Both the position numbers and the translations under genes were made by a program. From assembly GCA_900762325.1 (NCBI GenBank), contig CAAFGG010000005.1, positions 1 through 54,972 of the forward strand: a DNA stretch of 54,972 bases, in the 5' to 3' direction. Each line of letters starts with the position of its first letter. The first letter of the stretch is position 1. This document shows positions 23,302 through 30,959 of the stretch, in pieces. The notes under the pieces were generated by a model. It saw only the letters and a list, made by a program, of their open reading frames with translations. It did not search any database and was not told the DNA's origin. The DNA comes from an uncultured Collinsella sp. (lineage in GTDB: Bacteria; Actinomycetota; Coriobacteriia; Coriobacteriales; Coriobacteriaceae).

Positions 23302-24555
23302 CTAGTCTGCGAGCTTTTCCACCTGATCGAGCATCTTATCGAGCTTGGCCTTTGCCTCGGCCTTGACCTTCTCGGCCTCCTCGTGAGCCTTCGCCTTCTG
23401 GGCGGCCTTTTCCTCGGCCTCGGGATCGGCGACGACCAGATTGGACGCATCGTGTTCGACCAGCTTGAGCGCATGTTCGGGACAAACCTTGACGCAGGCT
23501 CCGCAACCCAAACAATACGTGGACTCCAGTGCAAAGCGACCGCTTCCCACCAAATCGCAGGCGGACGTGGGACACGCGTTAACGCACTCGCCGCACGACG
23601 TGCACTTGTCAAAATCGCACTCCGGCGTGCTCACCTGCATGTTCTGGGCAAGCTCGGGGTGGTTTTGCAGCGTCGAGAGCACCAGCTGGCGCCCATGGGT
23701 GAGCGAACGGCGACGCTTGGTCGTCGTGGTGCCGCACATGGTGTTGAGCGTACGCTCCAGCTGGGTGATCTGATGGCGATGGGCTTTGAGCTTCTGCGTC
23801 ACCGAAGCCAGTGCCGCCGTCGCCGGATTGAGTTTGGTCACGGTCAGGCCCGTGGTACGGGCGATCTTTTCCATGTATTCCTTGCGCTCGTACTCGCGGC
23901 GCTTATGGCATTTGAGGCTCTTGGGGTCGACCTCCAGGCCCATACCCGTACCAGCCCATTCCTCGGCCTTCGCAATCGCCTCGCCCAGCATGTCCTCGCC
24001 ACCGGTGTTGCGGCATTTATCGCACACGCCCAGCGGCAGATACACACTCACGTTGGGATAGTCGGCCAGCACCGAGAACCAGGTCTCGGCTGTAATATCG
24101 CCCACGCAGGCAACGACGACCTCGTTCTCGCGCGGCATGCGCTTAAGGGCGCGCGTGCAGGTAACGTAGGCGGTCTCGTGACTTGTAGCCGCCGAGACAA
24201 TGTCGTCATACAGGTTTTTGGGCGCCAGGCGCGGCGAGATGATCGCCTCAGTCGGACAGGCAGCGGCGCACAGGCCACACTTGCGACAGGAATCGAGGAT
24301 CTCGATGGCATCTTCCTCGACCTCGATGGCGTTGACCGGGCACACGTCCATGCACGCGGTGCAGCCACTCTTTTCGTTTTTGCAGGTCAAGCACGGAATG
24401 GTGTTGCCGCGCGGACGCTCCTTGTAGTCAGCAGGATTCCACTGCGGCGCCGACGGATCGAGCGCATCGGTCACACCGCCAAGCGGGTTTTTAAGAAAGT
24501 CGAAACCCTTGCTGATCTCGATAATGTCATCAAACAGATCGTGTTCCTGCGCCAT
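23302..24555 (-). CDS. Multi-cluster 4Fe-4S ferredoxin-type protein
   Basis: A 417-residue iron-sulfur protein with two pairs of 4Fe-4S motifs. The N-terminal pair uses Cys65/68/72 (CTACMDVCP), with extra Cys55/58, and Cys90/93/96/100 (CRKCGLCAAACP). The C-terminal pair is CTSCGECVNACP and CLGCGACVKVCP near 320-370. Between them lies an unrecognised region with CDKC and a helical segment (LKAHRHQITQLERTLNTMCG). The tail is an Ala/Lys/Glu coiled coil (EKAAQKAKAHEEAEKVKAEA). The ATG at 24555 is preferred because of the GGGAGGGG site. It probably shuttles electrons in the cytoplasm, perhaps with a dehydrogenase or formate/coenzyme system, but no oxidoreductase partner sits beside it. Confidence 0.82.
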   Translation of the reverse strand: MAQEHDLFDDIIEISKGFDFLKNPLGGVTDALDPSAPQWNPADYKERPRGNTIPCLTCKNEKSGCTACMDVCPVNAIEVEEDAIEILDSCRKCGLCAAACPTEAIISPRLAPKNLYDDIVSAATSHETAYVTCTRALKRMPRENEVVVACVGDITAETWFSVLADYPNVSVYLPLGVCDKCRNTGGEDMLGEAIAKAEEWAGTGMGLEVDPKSLKCHKRREYERKEYMEKIARTTGLTVTKLNPATAALASVTQKLKAHRHQITQLERTLNTMCGTTTTKRRRSLTHGRQLVLSTLQNHPELAQNMQVSTPECDFDKCTSCGECVNACPTSACDLVGSGRFALESTYCLGCGACVKVCPEHALKLVEHDASNLVVADPEAEEKAAQKAKAHEEAEKVKAEAKAKLDKMLDQVEKLAD

Positions 24556-24706
24556 GCGCGGCCCCTCCCTGAGCAGTGCAAACAAGCAAGAGATAATGAT
24601 ACGCTATCGGCCCGTGCCTCGAGCAAATTACACGCGGAGCACCTTTGGGACAAATAGCCTATGGCCTATCGCCGCCTCGATTGCACAAGGTCAATCAAGC
24701 GCCAAA

Positions 24707-25774
24707 CTATGCCTCGCACATGAGCTGCACGAGCTTTTGTTTGGTCACCTTGGCCTGCTCGTTGGCTATGTTACGCTCGTTTCTAAAGACCGCATTTGCA
24801 ACACCCTGCAGGTCGGCATCGGAAATCTCGCCAAGGCCCAGCTCCTCGAGCGTCGTCGGCAGACCAACGCGCTGGCAAAACTCGAGCACCTGATCAAGCT
24901 CGGGCGCACGCTCCAGGCGCAGCTGCACCACCAGACCAAATGCCACGGCCTCACCATGCATGGCCTTGCACTCGGGCAGAATCGTCAGACCGTTGGCGAT
25001 GGCATGTGCCAACGCCAGGCCGCCACTCTCAAAGCCAACACCCGAAAGCAGAATATTGCACTCGATCAGGCGCTCAACCGCCGGCGATGTACGCCCCTTT
25101 TTGAGATCGCGCTTGGCAGCGACACCGCACTCCATAAGTGTGTCATAGCAGGCACGGGCCGCAACCAGGGCCAAGTGCCCCGGCGCGCCACCGTGCTCGT
25201 TGGCGCCGTGCGCCGCGGTGCACGAACGCGCCTCGAAGTACGTTGCCAGCGCATCGCCCATACCAGCGACCGTCATACGCAGTGGGGCCGCCGCGACCAC
25301 GTTGGTATCGACCACGACCAGGTCTGGATTCTTCTCGAGCATCAGATAGCGGTCGAACGACCCATCCTCGTGATACAGCACCGAAATCGCGCTGCACGGA
25401 CCGTCCATCGAAGCCGCCGTGGGGCATACGCACAACGGCAGCTCGGCATAAAACGCTACTGCCTTGGCGATGTCGAGCATCTTGCCACCACCGATACCCA
25501 CCACCATGTCGCAATACTCAGCTTGGGCTTCCTTAGCCATTTCGACAACGGCCTCTTCCGTACACGGACCGTCATAAATCTTAAAGAACGGCTCGCTTAG
25601 ATCTTCATCCAGAAATCCATCGACGATCTGCCTGCACAGCCGATCCTCGGTGCCCTGGTCAAACAAGACATAGGCAGCGCAGCCCAACCATGACAAATAC
25701 CTGCCCTGACGCGAAAGTTCGCCCGGCCCCTGAACATACCGGCCGGGACCGCCATAAACCATAGGAAGCGCCAT
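24707..25774 (-). CDS. Glycerol-dehydrogenase-like iron/zinc alcohol dehydrogenase
   Basis: A 355-residue member of the GldA branch of metal-dependent alcohol dehydrogenases, using NAD(H). The GGGKMLDIAKAV nucleotide loop lies near residue 95. The metal ligands correspond to Asp in AGMGDALATYFEA and His in LALAHAIANGLT and KAMHGEAVAFG. The N-terminus reads MALPMVYGGPGRYVQGPGEL, the family pattern. It is a diverged paralogue of the next gene (25887), to which it aligns throughout. Likely reaction: interconversion of glycerol or a related diol with the ketone. It is separated from that gene by a REP-like repeat and a strong terminator, so it needs its own promoter. Confidence 0.9.
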   Translation of the reverse strand: MALPMVYGGPGRYVQGPGELSRQGRYLSWLGCAAYVLFDQGTEDRLCRQIVDGFLDEDLSEPFFKIYDGPCTEEAVVEMAKEAQAEYCDMVVGIGGGKMLDIAKAVAFYAELPLCVCPTAASMDGPCSAISVLYHEDGSFDRYLMLEKNPDLVVVDTNVVAAAPLRMTVAGMGDALATYFEARSCTAAHGANEHGGAPGHLALVAARACYDTLMECGVAAKRDLKKGRTSPAVERLIECNILLSGVGFESGGLALAHAIANGLTILPECKAMHGEAVAFGLVVQLRLERAPELDQVLEFCQRVGLPTTLEELGLGEISDADLQGVANAVFRNERNIANEQAKVTKQKLVQLMCEA

Positions 25775-25805
25775 ACGAGAATCCGCCCTTCATCAAACAA
25801 CGATT

Positions 25806-25834
25806 GGTGCAAAGTAACCTGACCCCTTTGCACC
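25806..25834. repeat. REP-like inverted repeat with GGGGWCAGG core
   Basis: GGTGCAAAG (25806-25814) pairs with CTTTGCACC (25826-25834). On the minus strand the centre reads AAAGGGGTCAGGTTACTTTG. The hairpin at 33145-33177 has the same core with a different stem (AAAGGGGACAGGCACCTTTG). Two copies of this core suggest a dispersed REP-type family. Confidence 0.55.
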
Positions 25835-25841
25835 ATAGCAA

Positions 25842-25874
25842 AAGGGGCAAAGCCATCTGTTGGCTTTGCCCCTT
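25842..25874 (-). terminator. Terminator of the glycerol dehydrogenase gene
   Basis: AAGGGGCAAAGCCA (25842-25855) is perfectly complementary to 25861-25874 with a 5-nt loop. On the minus strand the stem ends in CCCCTTTTG. It lies 13 nt beyond the stop of the gene at 25887. Confidence 0.93.
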
Positions 25875-25886
25875 CCTTAGCTTGAT

Positions 25887-26987
25887 TTACTCATCCATGA
25901 GATAGTAGTGGCCCAGCGCGTCGGCACCCAGGATGGCGTTTGCGACCATCTCGGGCGTCACCTCAAACGGCATGTTGCACATGGTGTCCTCGGGCGCGCA
26001 AGCGGCCTCGGCAACGACCATGGCCTGCTCGCGCGTAACCTCGGCAACGCCAAGCTCCTTCATCGTGACCGGCAGGCCCAGCTCAATGCAGAAGCCCAAG
26101 ACTTCCTCGAGTTTCTCAGTCGGAGCATCCTCGAGTACCAGCTGGACGATGGTGCCAAAGGCGACCTTCTCGCCGTGATACATGCCGTGGCACTCGGGCA
26201 GCATCGTCAGGCCATTGTGGATGGCATGAGCAGCAGCAAGGCCCGAGCTCTCAAAGCCAATGCCCGAAAGCAGCGTATTGGCCTCGATGATATGCTCGAC
26301 GGCAGGCGTGAGCGCACCCTTCTCCAACGCGACCTTGGCCTTGACGCCATCGGCCATGAGCGTCTCGTAGCAGAGCTTGGCGAGCGCCAGACCGGCCATG
26401 CCGCCCTTGCCGCCAGCGCAGGTGCCACCGTCGGCATCATGCGTCGCTTGGGCCTCAAAGTAGGTTGCGAGCGCATCGCCCATACCGGAAACCGTCAGGC
26501 GCACCGGGCTCGCCGCGATAACCGTCGTATCCATCAGGACAATGTTGGGGTTTGCCTTAAGGAAGAGATATTTATCGAACTGGCCATCGTCGGTGTAGAG
26601 CACCGAAAGCGCCGAACACGGGGCATCGGTCGAAGCAATGGTGGGGCAAATGATAACCGGGGACTCCAGGTAATAGGCGACGGCCTTCGCGGTGTCGAGG
26701 ATCTTGCCGCCACCGACGCCGACGATGATGTCGCAACCGTTGTCGCGAGCGAGCGCAACCAGGCGATCGACCTCGCCCTTGGAGCACTCGCCGTTAAAGT
26801 CCTCAAACAGCAGCTCGGCCTTAGCCTCGGCAAAACCGCCCTCGATCTTGGCACCGACGCGCTTCTTGCCCGAAGGCGTCACGATGACGAGGGCCTTAGC
26901 GCCGAGCGGCTCGACATAGGAGCCGAGCTTGGCGAGCTCGTCCGGACCCTGGATGTACTTGCTGGGGCTATTGAAAATTGCAGCCAT
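25887..26987 (-). CDS. gldA: Glycerol dehydrogenase
   Basis: A 366-residue enzyme of the GldA family, oxidising glycerol to dihydroxyacetone with NAD, or the reverse. The start MAAIFNSPSKYIQGPDELAK and the GVGGGKILDTAKAVAYY dinucleotide loop are typical. Metal ligands are in SGMGDALATYFEAQ (Asp), AAHAIHNGLT (His) and GMYHGEKVAFG (His). Length agrees with the family (about 365). It would act in the cytoplasm in glycerol fermentation. It has its own terminator downstream and another upstream at 27019-27048, making it a single-gene unit between two other iron-ADH genes. Substrate could also be 1,2-propanediol or hydroxyacetone. Confidence 0.93.
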   Translation of the reverse strand: MAAIFNSPSKYIQGPDELAKLGSYVEPLGAKALVIVTPSGKKRVGAKIEGGFAEAKAELLFEDFNGECSKGEVDRLVALARDNGCDIIVGVGGGKILDTAKAVAYYLESPVIICPTIASTDAPCSALSVLYTDDGQFDKYLFLKANPNIVLMDTTVIAASPVRLTVSGMGDALATYFEAQATHDADGGTCAGGKGGMAGLALAKLCYETLMADGVKAKVALEKGALTPAVEHIIEANTLLSGIGFESSGLAAAHAIHNGLTMLPECHGMYHGEKVAFGTIVQLVLEDAPTEKLEEVLGFCIELGLPVTMKELGVAEVTREQAMVVAEAACAPEDTMCNMPFEVTPEMVANAILGADALGHYYLMDE

Positions 26988-27018
26988 AACTATCCCATTC
27001 TCTAAAAGAAAAAAGAAA

Positions 27019-27048
27019 GGGGCTCCGTACAGATACGTGCGGAGCCCC
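27019..27048 (-). terminator. Terminator of the iron alcohol dehydrogenase gene
   Basis: GGGGCTCCG (27019-27027) pairs with 27040-27048, extended by three inner pairs. On the minus strand it runs into CCCCTTTCTTTTTT. It follows the stop of the gene at 27071. Confidence 0.92.
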
Positions 27049-27070
27049 TCGTTACGATAACAAGAGTCGA

Positions 27071-28294
27071 TTAGAAATCGATGTCGGTGTCGTAGTAGCA
27101 GGCCTTGAGAATCTTCTCGAAGTCGGCAGCCTTGGTCTCACGCGGGTTCTCGGGCGTGCAGGCGTCCTGCTCGGCGTTCGCGGCGATCTCGGGGAGCTTG
27201 GCGAGGAACTCCTCCTCGGAAACCATCTGCGGGTTCTCGGCGTCGACCTTCACGCCACCATTCGCGTAATCCTTGATGGACTGCGGAATGTTGAGCTGGT
27301 CGTTGAGGTCGCGGATCTTCTGGACGAGCGCAGCGATGAGCTCCTCGTTGGTCTCGCCGGGAAGGTGCAGGATCTCCTTGGCCACATAAGCGTAGCGCTC
27401 GGCAGCACGGGGATCCTTGGAGTTCCACTGGATGACCTTGCCCAGGTACATGGCGTTAGCAGCACCGTGGATGATGTGGCCGTTCTCAAAGGCTGCACCG
27501 GTCTTGTGAGCCATGGAGTGAACGATGCCGAGCAGGCCCGAGGAGAAGGCGATACCGGCGATGCACTGAGCCTCGTGCATGTGCTGACGGGCCTCATGGT
27601 CGCCAGCATAGGACTTGGGCAGCCACTCGACGATCTCGCGGATGCCGTGCAGAGCGTTGGCGTCGGTGAACATAGAGGCGAAGGTAGAAACGTAGGCCTC
27701 CATGCAGTGGGTCAGAGCATCCATGCCGGTGTGAGCGCACAGCTTGGCGGGCATGGTGTAGGTGAGCTCGGGGTCGACGATGGCGACATCAGGGGTGATG
27801 TTGAAGTCGGCCAGCGGGTACTTGATGCCCTTGGCGTAGTCGGTAATGACGGAGAACGCGGTGACCTCGGTAGCGGTGCCGGAGGTAGAGGAGATGGCGC
27901 AGAAGTGAGCCTTCTGACGCAGCTCAGGGAAGCTGAACGGCTGGATGATGTTATCGAAGGACTCCTCGGGATACTCGTAGAAGACCCACATGGCCTTAGC
28001 GGCATCGATGGGCGAGCCGCCACCGATGGCGATAATCCAGTCGGGCTCGAACTCGCGCATGGCCTCGGCGCCCTTCATGACCGTCTCGATGGACGGATCG
28101 GACTCGACGCCCTCGAACAGCTTGACCTCGAAGCCGCCCTCTTTGAGGTCGGCCTCAACGTCCTGCAGGAACCCGCCGCGGCGCATAGAGCTGCCGCCAG
28201 AAACGATGATGGCCTTCTTGCCCTTGAGGTTCTTCACCTCGTGGCGAGCGCCCTCACCAAAGTACAGATCGCGAGGATTGGTAAAACGTCCCAT
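27071..28294 (-). CDS. Iron-containing alcohol dehydrogenase
   Basis: A 407-residue Fe-dependent ADH of the type III family. The GGGSPIDAAKAMWVFYEYPE cofactor loop lies near residue 95. The metal-binding segments are HTGMDALTHCMEAY and HSMAHKTGAAFENGHIIHGA. The ATG at 28294 has an AGGAGG site and the family start MGRFTNPRDLYFGEGARHEV; an upstream extension has neither. Relatives act on butanol, ethanol or lactaldehyde. The C-terminal extension TPENPRETKAADFEKILKAC is common in this subgroup. It is the first of three consecutive metal-dependent dehydrogenases on the minus strand and ends in its own terminator, suggesting independent expression. Confidence 0.93.
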   Translation of the reverse strand: MGRFTNPRDLYFGEGARHEVKNLKGKKAIIVSGGSSMRRGGFLQDVEADLKEGGFEVKLFEGVESDPSIETVMKGAEAMREFEPDWIIAIGGGSPIDAAKAMWVFYEYPEESFDNIIQPFSFPELRQKAHFCAISSTSGTATEVTAFSVITDYAKGIKYPLADFNITPDVAIVDPELTYTMPAKLCAHTGMDALTHCMEAYVSTFASMFTDANALHGIREIVEWLPKSYAGDHEARQHMHEAQCIAGIAFSSGLLGIVHSMAHKTGAAFENGHIIHGAANAMYLGKVIQWNSKDPRAAERYAYVAKEILHLPGETNEELIAALVQKIRDLNDQLNIPQSIKDYANGGVKVDAENPQMVSEEEFLAKLPEIAANAEQDACTPENPRETKAADFEKILKACYYDTDIDF

Positions 28295-28794
28295 ACTGTG
28301 CCTCCTAAACAAGCCCCTCTTAGACTTGCGTATATAACGGAGCACCCGATTGGCTCCGTTAGGACCGTTTTGCGCGTTGCCGGCGATGACAATGCGCGAT
28401 GTCTAAACGTCTCAACGCTCAGACAAACACTATTTTACCGTTCTGGTTGGTCAGTTATTCACCTAAAGCCGACAATGATGAAACGTTTTTTCTATCCCTG
28501 AAGACCCTTGTGGGGCATTCATACTCCCGAGCTGGGCAAACGTTTTATCAAGGTTGACCACATATCCCGGGCAGGACGGTGCTCCTCCAAAATGTGCCCC
28601 GTTCGCCGCCAAAAATCGACCGTTTGCGGCACCGTGATACCACTCGGTCGTCCAAGGTGCCGACATTTGTGCGACATCCGTCTTCGTGGTGCAAAGGTGC
28701 ATGTCCAAGTGCGGCACCCCCGGTGTGCCACATGCGAGTAAACTAGAACCTTATATAGAGACATTTGAACCCTAACCGCAGCAAAGGAGGCCCC
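28295..28794. other. 500-nt intergenic region between divergent genes
   Basis: This gap separates the minus-strand Fe-ADH from the plus-strand repeat-protein operon and must hold both promoters. A GGAGC...GCTCC hairpin (about 28338-28358) lies in the ADH leader. Several GTGC/GCAC dyads lie at 28660-28730. A TTATATAG string near 28751 could be a -10 for the rightward operon. Long opposite-strand open frames here look like composition artefacts. No known RNA family is recognised. Confidence 0.5.
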
Positions 28795-29871
28795 ATGGCA
28801 TTCGATCCCATTCAAGAGGATTGCCATCGCCTCGTTCTTGAGGCCTTGCGCCGCGACAATATCCCGCTCACCGACGGTGCCGCCGTAGAGCGTCTGATGG
28901 AACAATTCACCCGCAACCCCGCACCGCTCATCGTGCACGACCGCGACCGCGCCGGGCACCTCATTGCCAAGGTGGTCGAGGCTGTCGACTACCGCATCCC
29001 CTTTATCCCCGACGACGCCCAGGCAGAGCAAGAAGAAGCCGCGGCCGAGAACATGCTCCGCGAGGCAGCTGCGCTCGACCCGAGCAACTGGGATGCCCAG
29101 CGCATGCTGTGCGCACTCACCGCCGAATCTAACGAGGAATACGTGCAGTATCTGGTGTCCAAGTGCGACGAGGTGGAGCACGATCTGGCGCTCAAGATTG
29201 CCTCGGCGCAGGACCCCTACGAGCGTGAGGCCGCAGGCGACCTGACCCGCCGTCCCTACCTGCGCTGGCTTGCCGCCTTGGCATCGCGCGCGCTCATTAG
29301 CGGCCGCTACCGCATGTCGCTGGATGCCGCGAATCGCAGCCTCGACTTTGCGCCCAACGACCCCGCCGGCGTCCGCCATACTGCGATGCTTGCCATGGTA
29401 AAGCTCGAATACCCCGCTGAGGAGCTCAAGCGCTTTCGCTCTGCCCACTCCGTCCCCTATCTCGCCAACACGCCGCTGCGCCGTCGTCCCAAGGATGCAG
29501 AACGCGACTTGGACCCATGGACGCTCATCGCGCTGATGAGCGCTGCCTGGCGCGAGCTGGACTACGAAGGCGCCGAGCACTACCTGCGTATCCTCGCACG
29601 CTCGTGCCCGCACGCGGCCGAAGCGCTCTACTTCCAAACCGAGTTTCCCGATGGCGTCTATGCCCGCGTCAACGTGGGTGCAGGCTCCACCGACGAGCTT
29701 GTCCTTGCGCTGTCCGAGGCGACGCCGGTACTGCAGGAGGGCCTGGGCGCGCCCGACAACGCCAGCTTTGCCGCCTGGGTCGCCACCAACGACATCGTGC
29801 GCTCCCAGATCGACGAGCGCATACTGCGGGCGGCCGAGCAGGGCTTACCGTTTAAGGGAGGAGACCTCTAA
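28795..29871 (+). CDS. Helical-repeat (TPR-like) protein of unknown function
   Basis: A 358-residue, mostly helical cytoplasmic protein. Several stretches look like tetratricopeptide helices: AEQEEAAAENMLREAAALDP followed by SNWDAQRMLCAL, then RALISGRYRMSLDAANRSLD and FAPNDPAGVRHTAMLAMVKL, and later DYEGAEHYLRILARSCPHAA. The ATG at 28795 has AAAGGAGG upstream. Its stop overlaps the start of the next gene by one base (TAATG), and the next gene has a similar middle region. The MurT-GatD gene follows both, so a role as scaffold or regulator in cell-envelope synthesis is a reasonable guess and no more. Confidence 0.75.
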   Translation: MAFDPIQEDCHRLVLEALRRDNIPLTDGAAVERLMEQFTRNPAPLIVHDRDRAGHLIAKVVEAVDYRIPFIPDDAQAEQEEAAAENMLREAAALDPSNWDAQRMLCALTAESNEEYVQYLVSKCDEVEHDLALKIASAQDPYEREAAGDLTRRPYLRWLAALASRALISGRYRMSLDAANRSLDFAPNDPAGVRHTAMLAMVKLEYPAEELKRFRSAHSVPYLANTPLRRRPKDAERDLDPWTLIALMSAAWRELDYEGAEHYLRILARSCPHAAEALYFQTEFPDGVYARVNVGAGSTDELVLALSEATPVLQEGLGAPDNASFAAWVATNDIVRSQIDERILRAAEQGLPFKGGDL

Positions 29872-30914
29872 TGGATCCGAGCGTCTACATCCCCGCCTAC
29901 CTGGAGCGCACCTATCTGGTGTCGCACCCCGAGCTCACCGATGCAGCACGCGAGCTTGTCCATAACGACATTAGCGCGAATCCTCAAAAGTATGCGCAGG
30001 CCGAGCATGCCCAGGCACTGCTGTCCTATGCCGGCGTTCATCGCCACCTGCTCGACGAGCTCCATCGCATCGAGGACATGGGCAGCGACGAGGAGTTTGA
30101 GCAGACGCGCAACCGCCTGTTCGACGACATGCGCGACGAGCTGCTCAAGATCGTCCGCGTCGATGCGCTGGCCGTCGATGCCCAGCTGCTCGCCATCATT
30201 TTGGCGGACACGCCCGTCGACGCCTGCCTGGGCGACCTGATGAAGCTCGAGACGAGCACGGCCGACTACCTGCAACAGAGCGTGCCCGGGTTTGATATGG
30301 AGGCCCCGCACTACTGGGCCAATAATGTTTTGGCCGACGGTGTCACCGCAGCGGACCTTACCGTGAGCGAGCCGGCCCTTATCGGGTGGCTTCACACACT
30401 CGAGGCCATCTCGCAGCTGTGCATGGCGAGCGCTCGTTACCGCGCCGCCGCCAACTATTCTCGCCGTGTCCTTAAGGCGGAGGGCTATCCCACCCGGGCC
30501 GCCGGCACCGTATTGCTTGCTCTCGCCCGCTTGGAAGACCAGGACGGCTTTTTTGCCCTGGCGCATCAGCTCGAGGAACAGATGGGGGCAGACGCACTCG
30601 AAAACTCTCCTTGGTACCTGCTCGCCCGCACGATCTTGCTGTTCAAAACTAACAAGATGCGCCCGGCGACGCGCGCGCTGCGTGAGTTCGCTAACCGCTG
30701 CGAGGGTGGCGCGTTCTTCTTGCTGAACCCCATGTACCAGACGCCGTATCTTCCCTGCCGACCCGAGCCGCGCGACCCCTGGGACCTCTCGCACCAGGCG
30801 GTTTGGGAAGCCGACGGCATCATCTCGGACACCCCAGACTTTGCCCCCTGGGCCAACGCCTGCGAAGATGTATCGCAGCTCGCCCAGGAATTTGCGCGCC
30901 GCTACGGCTTTTAG
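29871..30914 (+). CDS. Second helical-repeat protein of unknown function
   Basis: A 347-residue protein, translationally coupled to the preceding gene. The two share a pattern around WL..L.A....L.SGRYR.....SR..L, here IGWLHTLEAISQLCMASARY followed by RAAANYSRRVLKAEGYPTRA and AGTVLLALARLED. They look like ancient paralogues, with TPR-like helices and no signal peptide, membrane span or enzyme motif. The N-terminus MDPSVYIPAYLERTYLVSHP is distinctive. The C-terminus mentions a possible surface (PMYQTPYLPCRPEPRDPWDL). The 45-nt gap to murT-gatD suggests one operon. Function unknown. Confidence 0.75.
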   Translation: MDPSVYIPAYLERTYLVSHPELTDAARELVHNDISANPQKYAQAEHAQALLSYAGVHRHLLDELHRIEDMGSDEEFEQTRNRLFDDMRDELLKIVRVDALAVDAQLLAIILADTPVDACLGDLMKLETSTADYLQQSVPGFDMEAPHYWANNVLADGVTAADLTVSEPALIGWLHTLEAISQLCMASARYRAAANYSRRVLKAEGYPTRAAGTVLLALARLEDQDGFFALAHQLEEQMGADALENSPWYLLARTILLFKTNKMRPATRALREFANRCEGGAFFLLNPMYQTPYLPCRPEPRDPWDLSHQAVWEADGIISDTPDFAPWANACEDVSQLAQEFARRYGF

Positions 30915-30959
30915 CGACGCGATCGCCCCGACCATGTCATCTATGTTAGGAACGGCTTC

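Noticed and set aside
28519..29637. A 372-codon minus-strand frame over the 28.5-29.6 kb region
   Set aside because: It runs opposite the first helical-repeat gene and through the promoter region and shows no motif.
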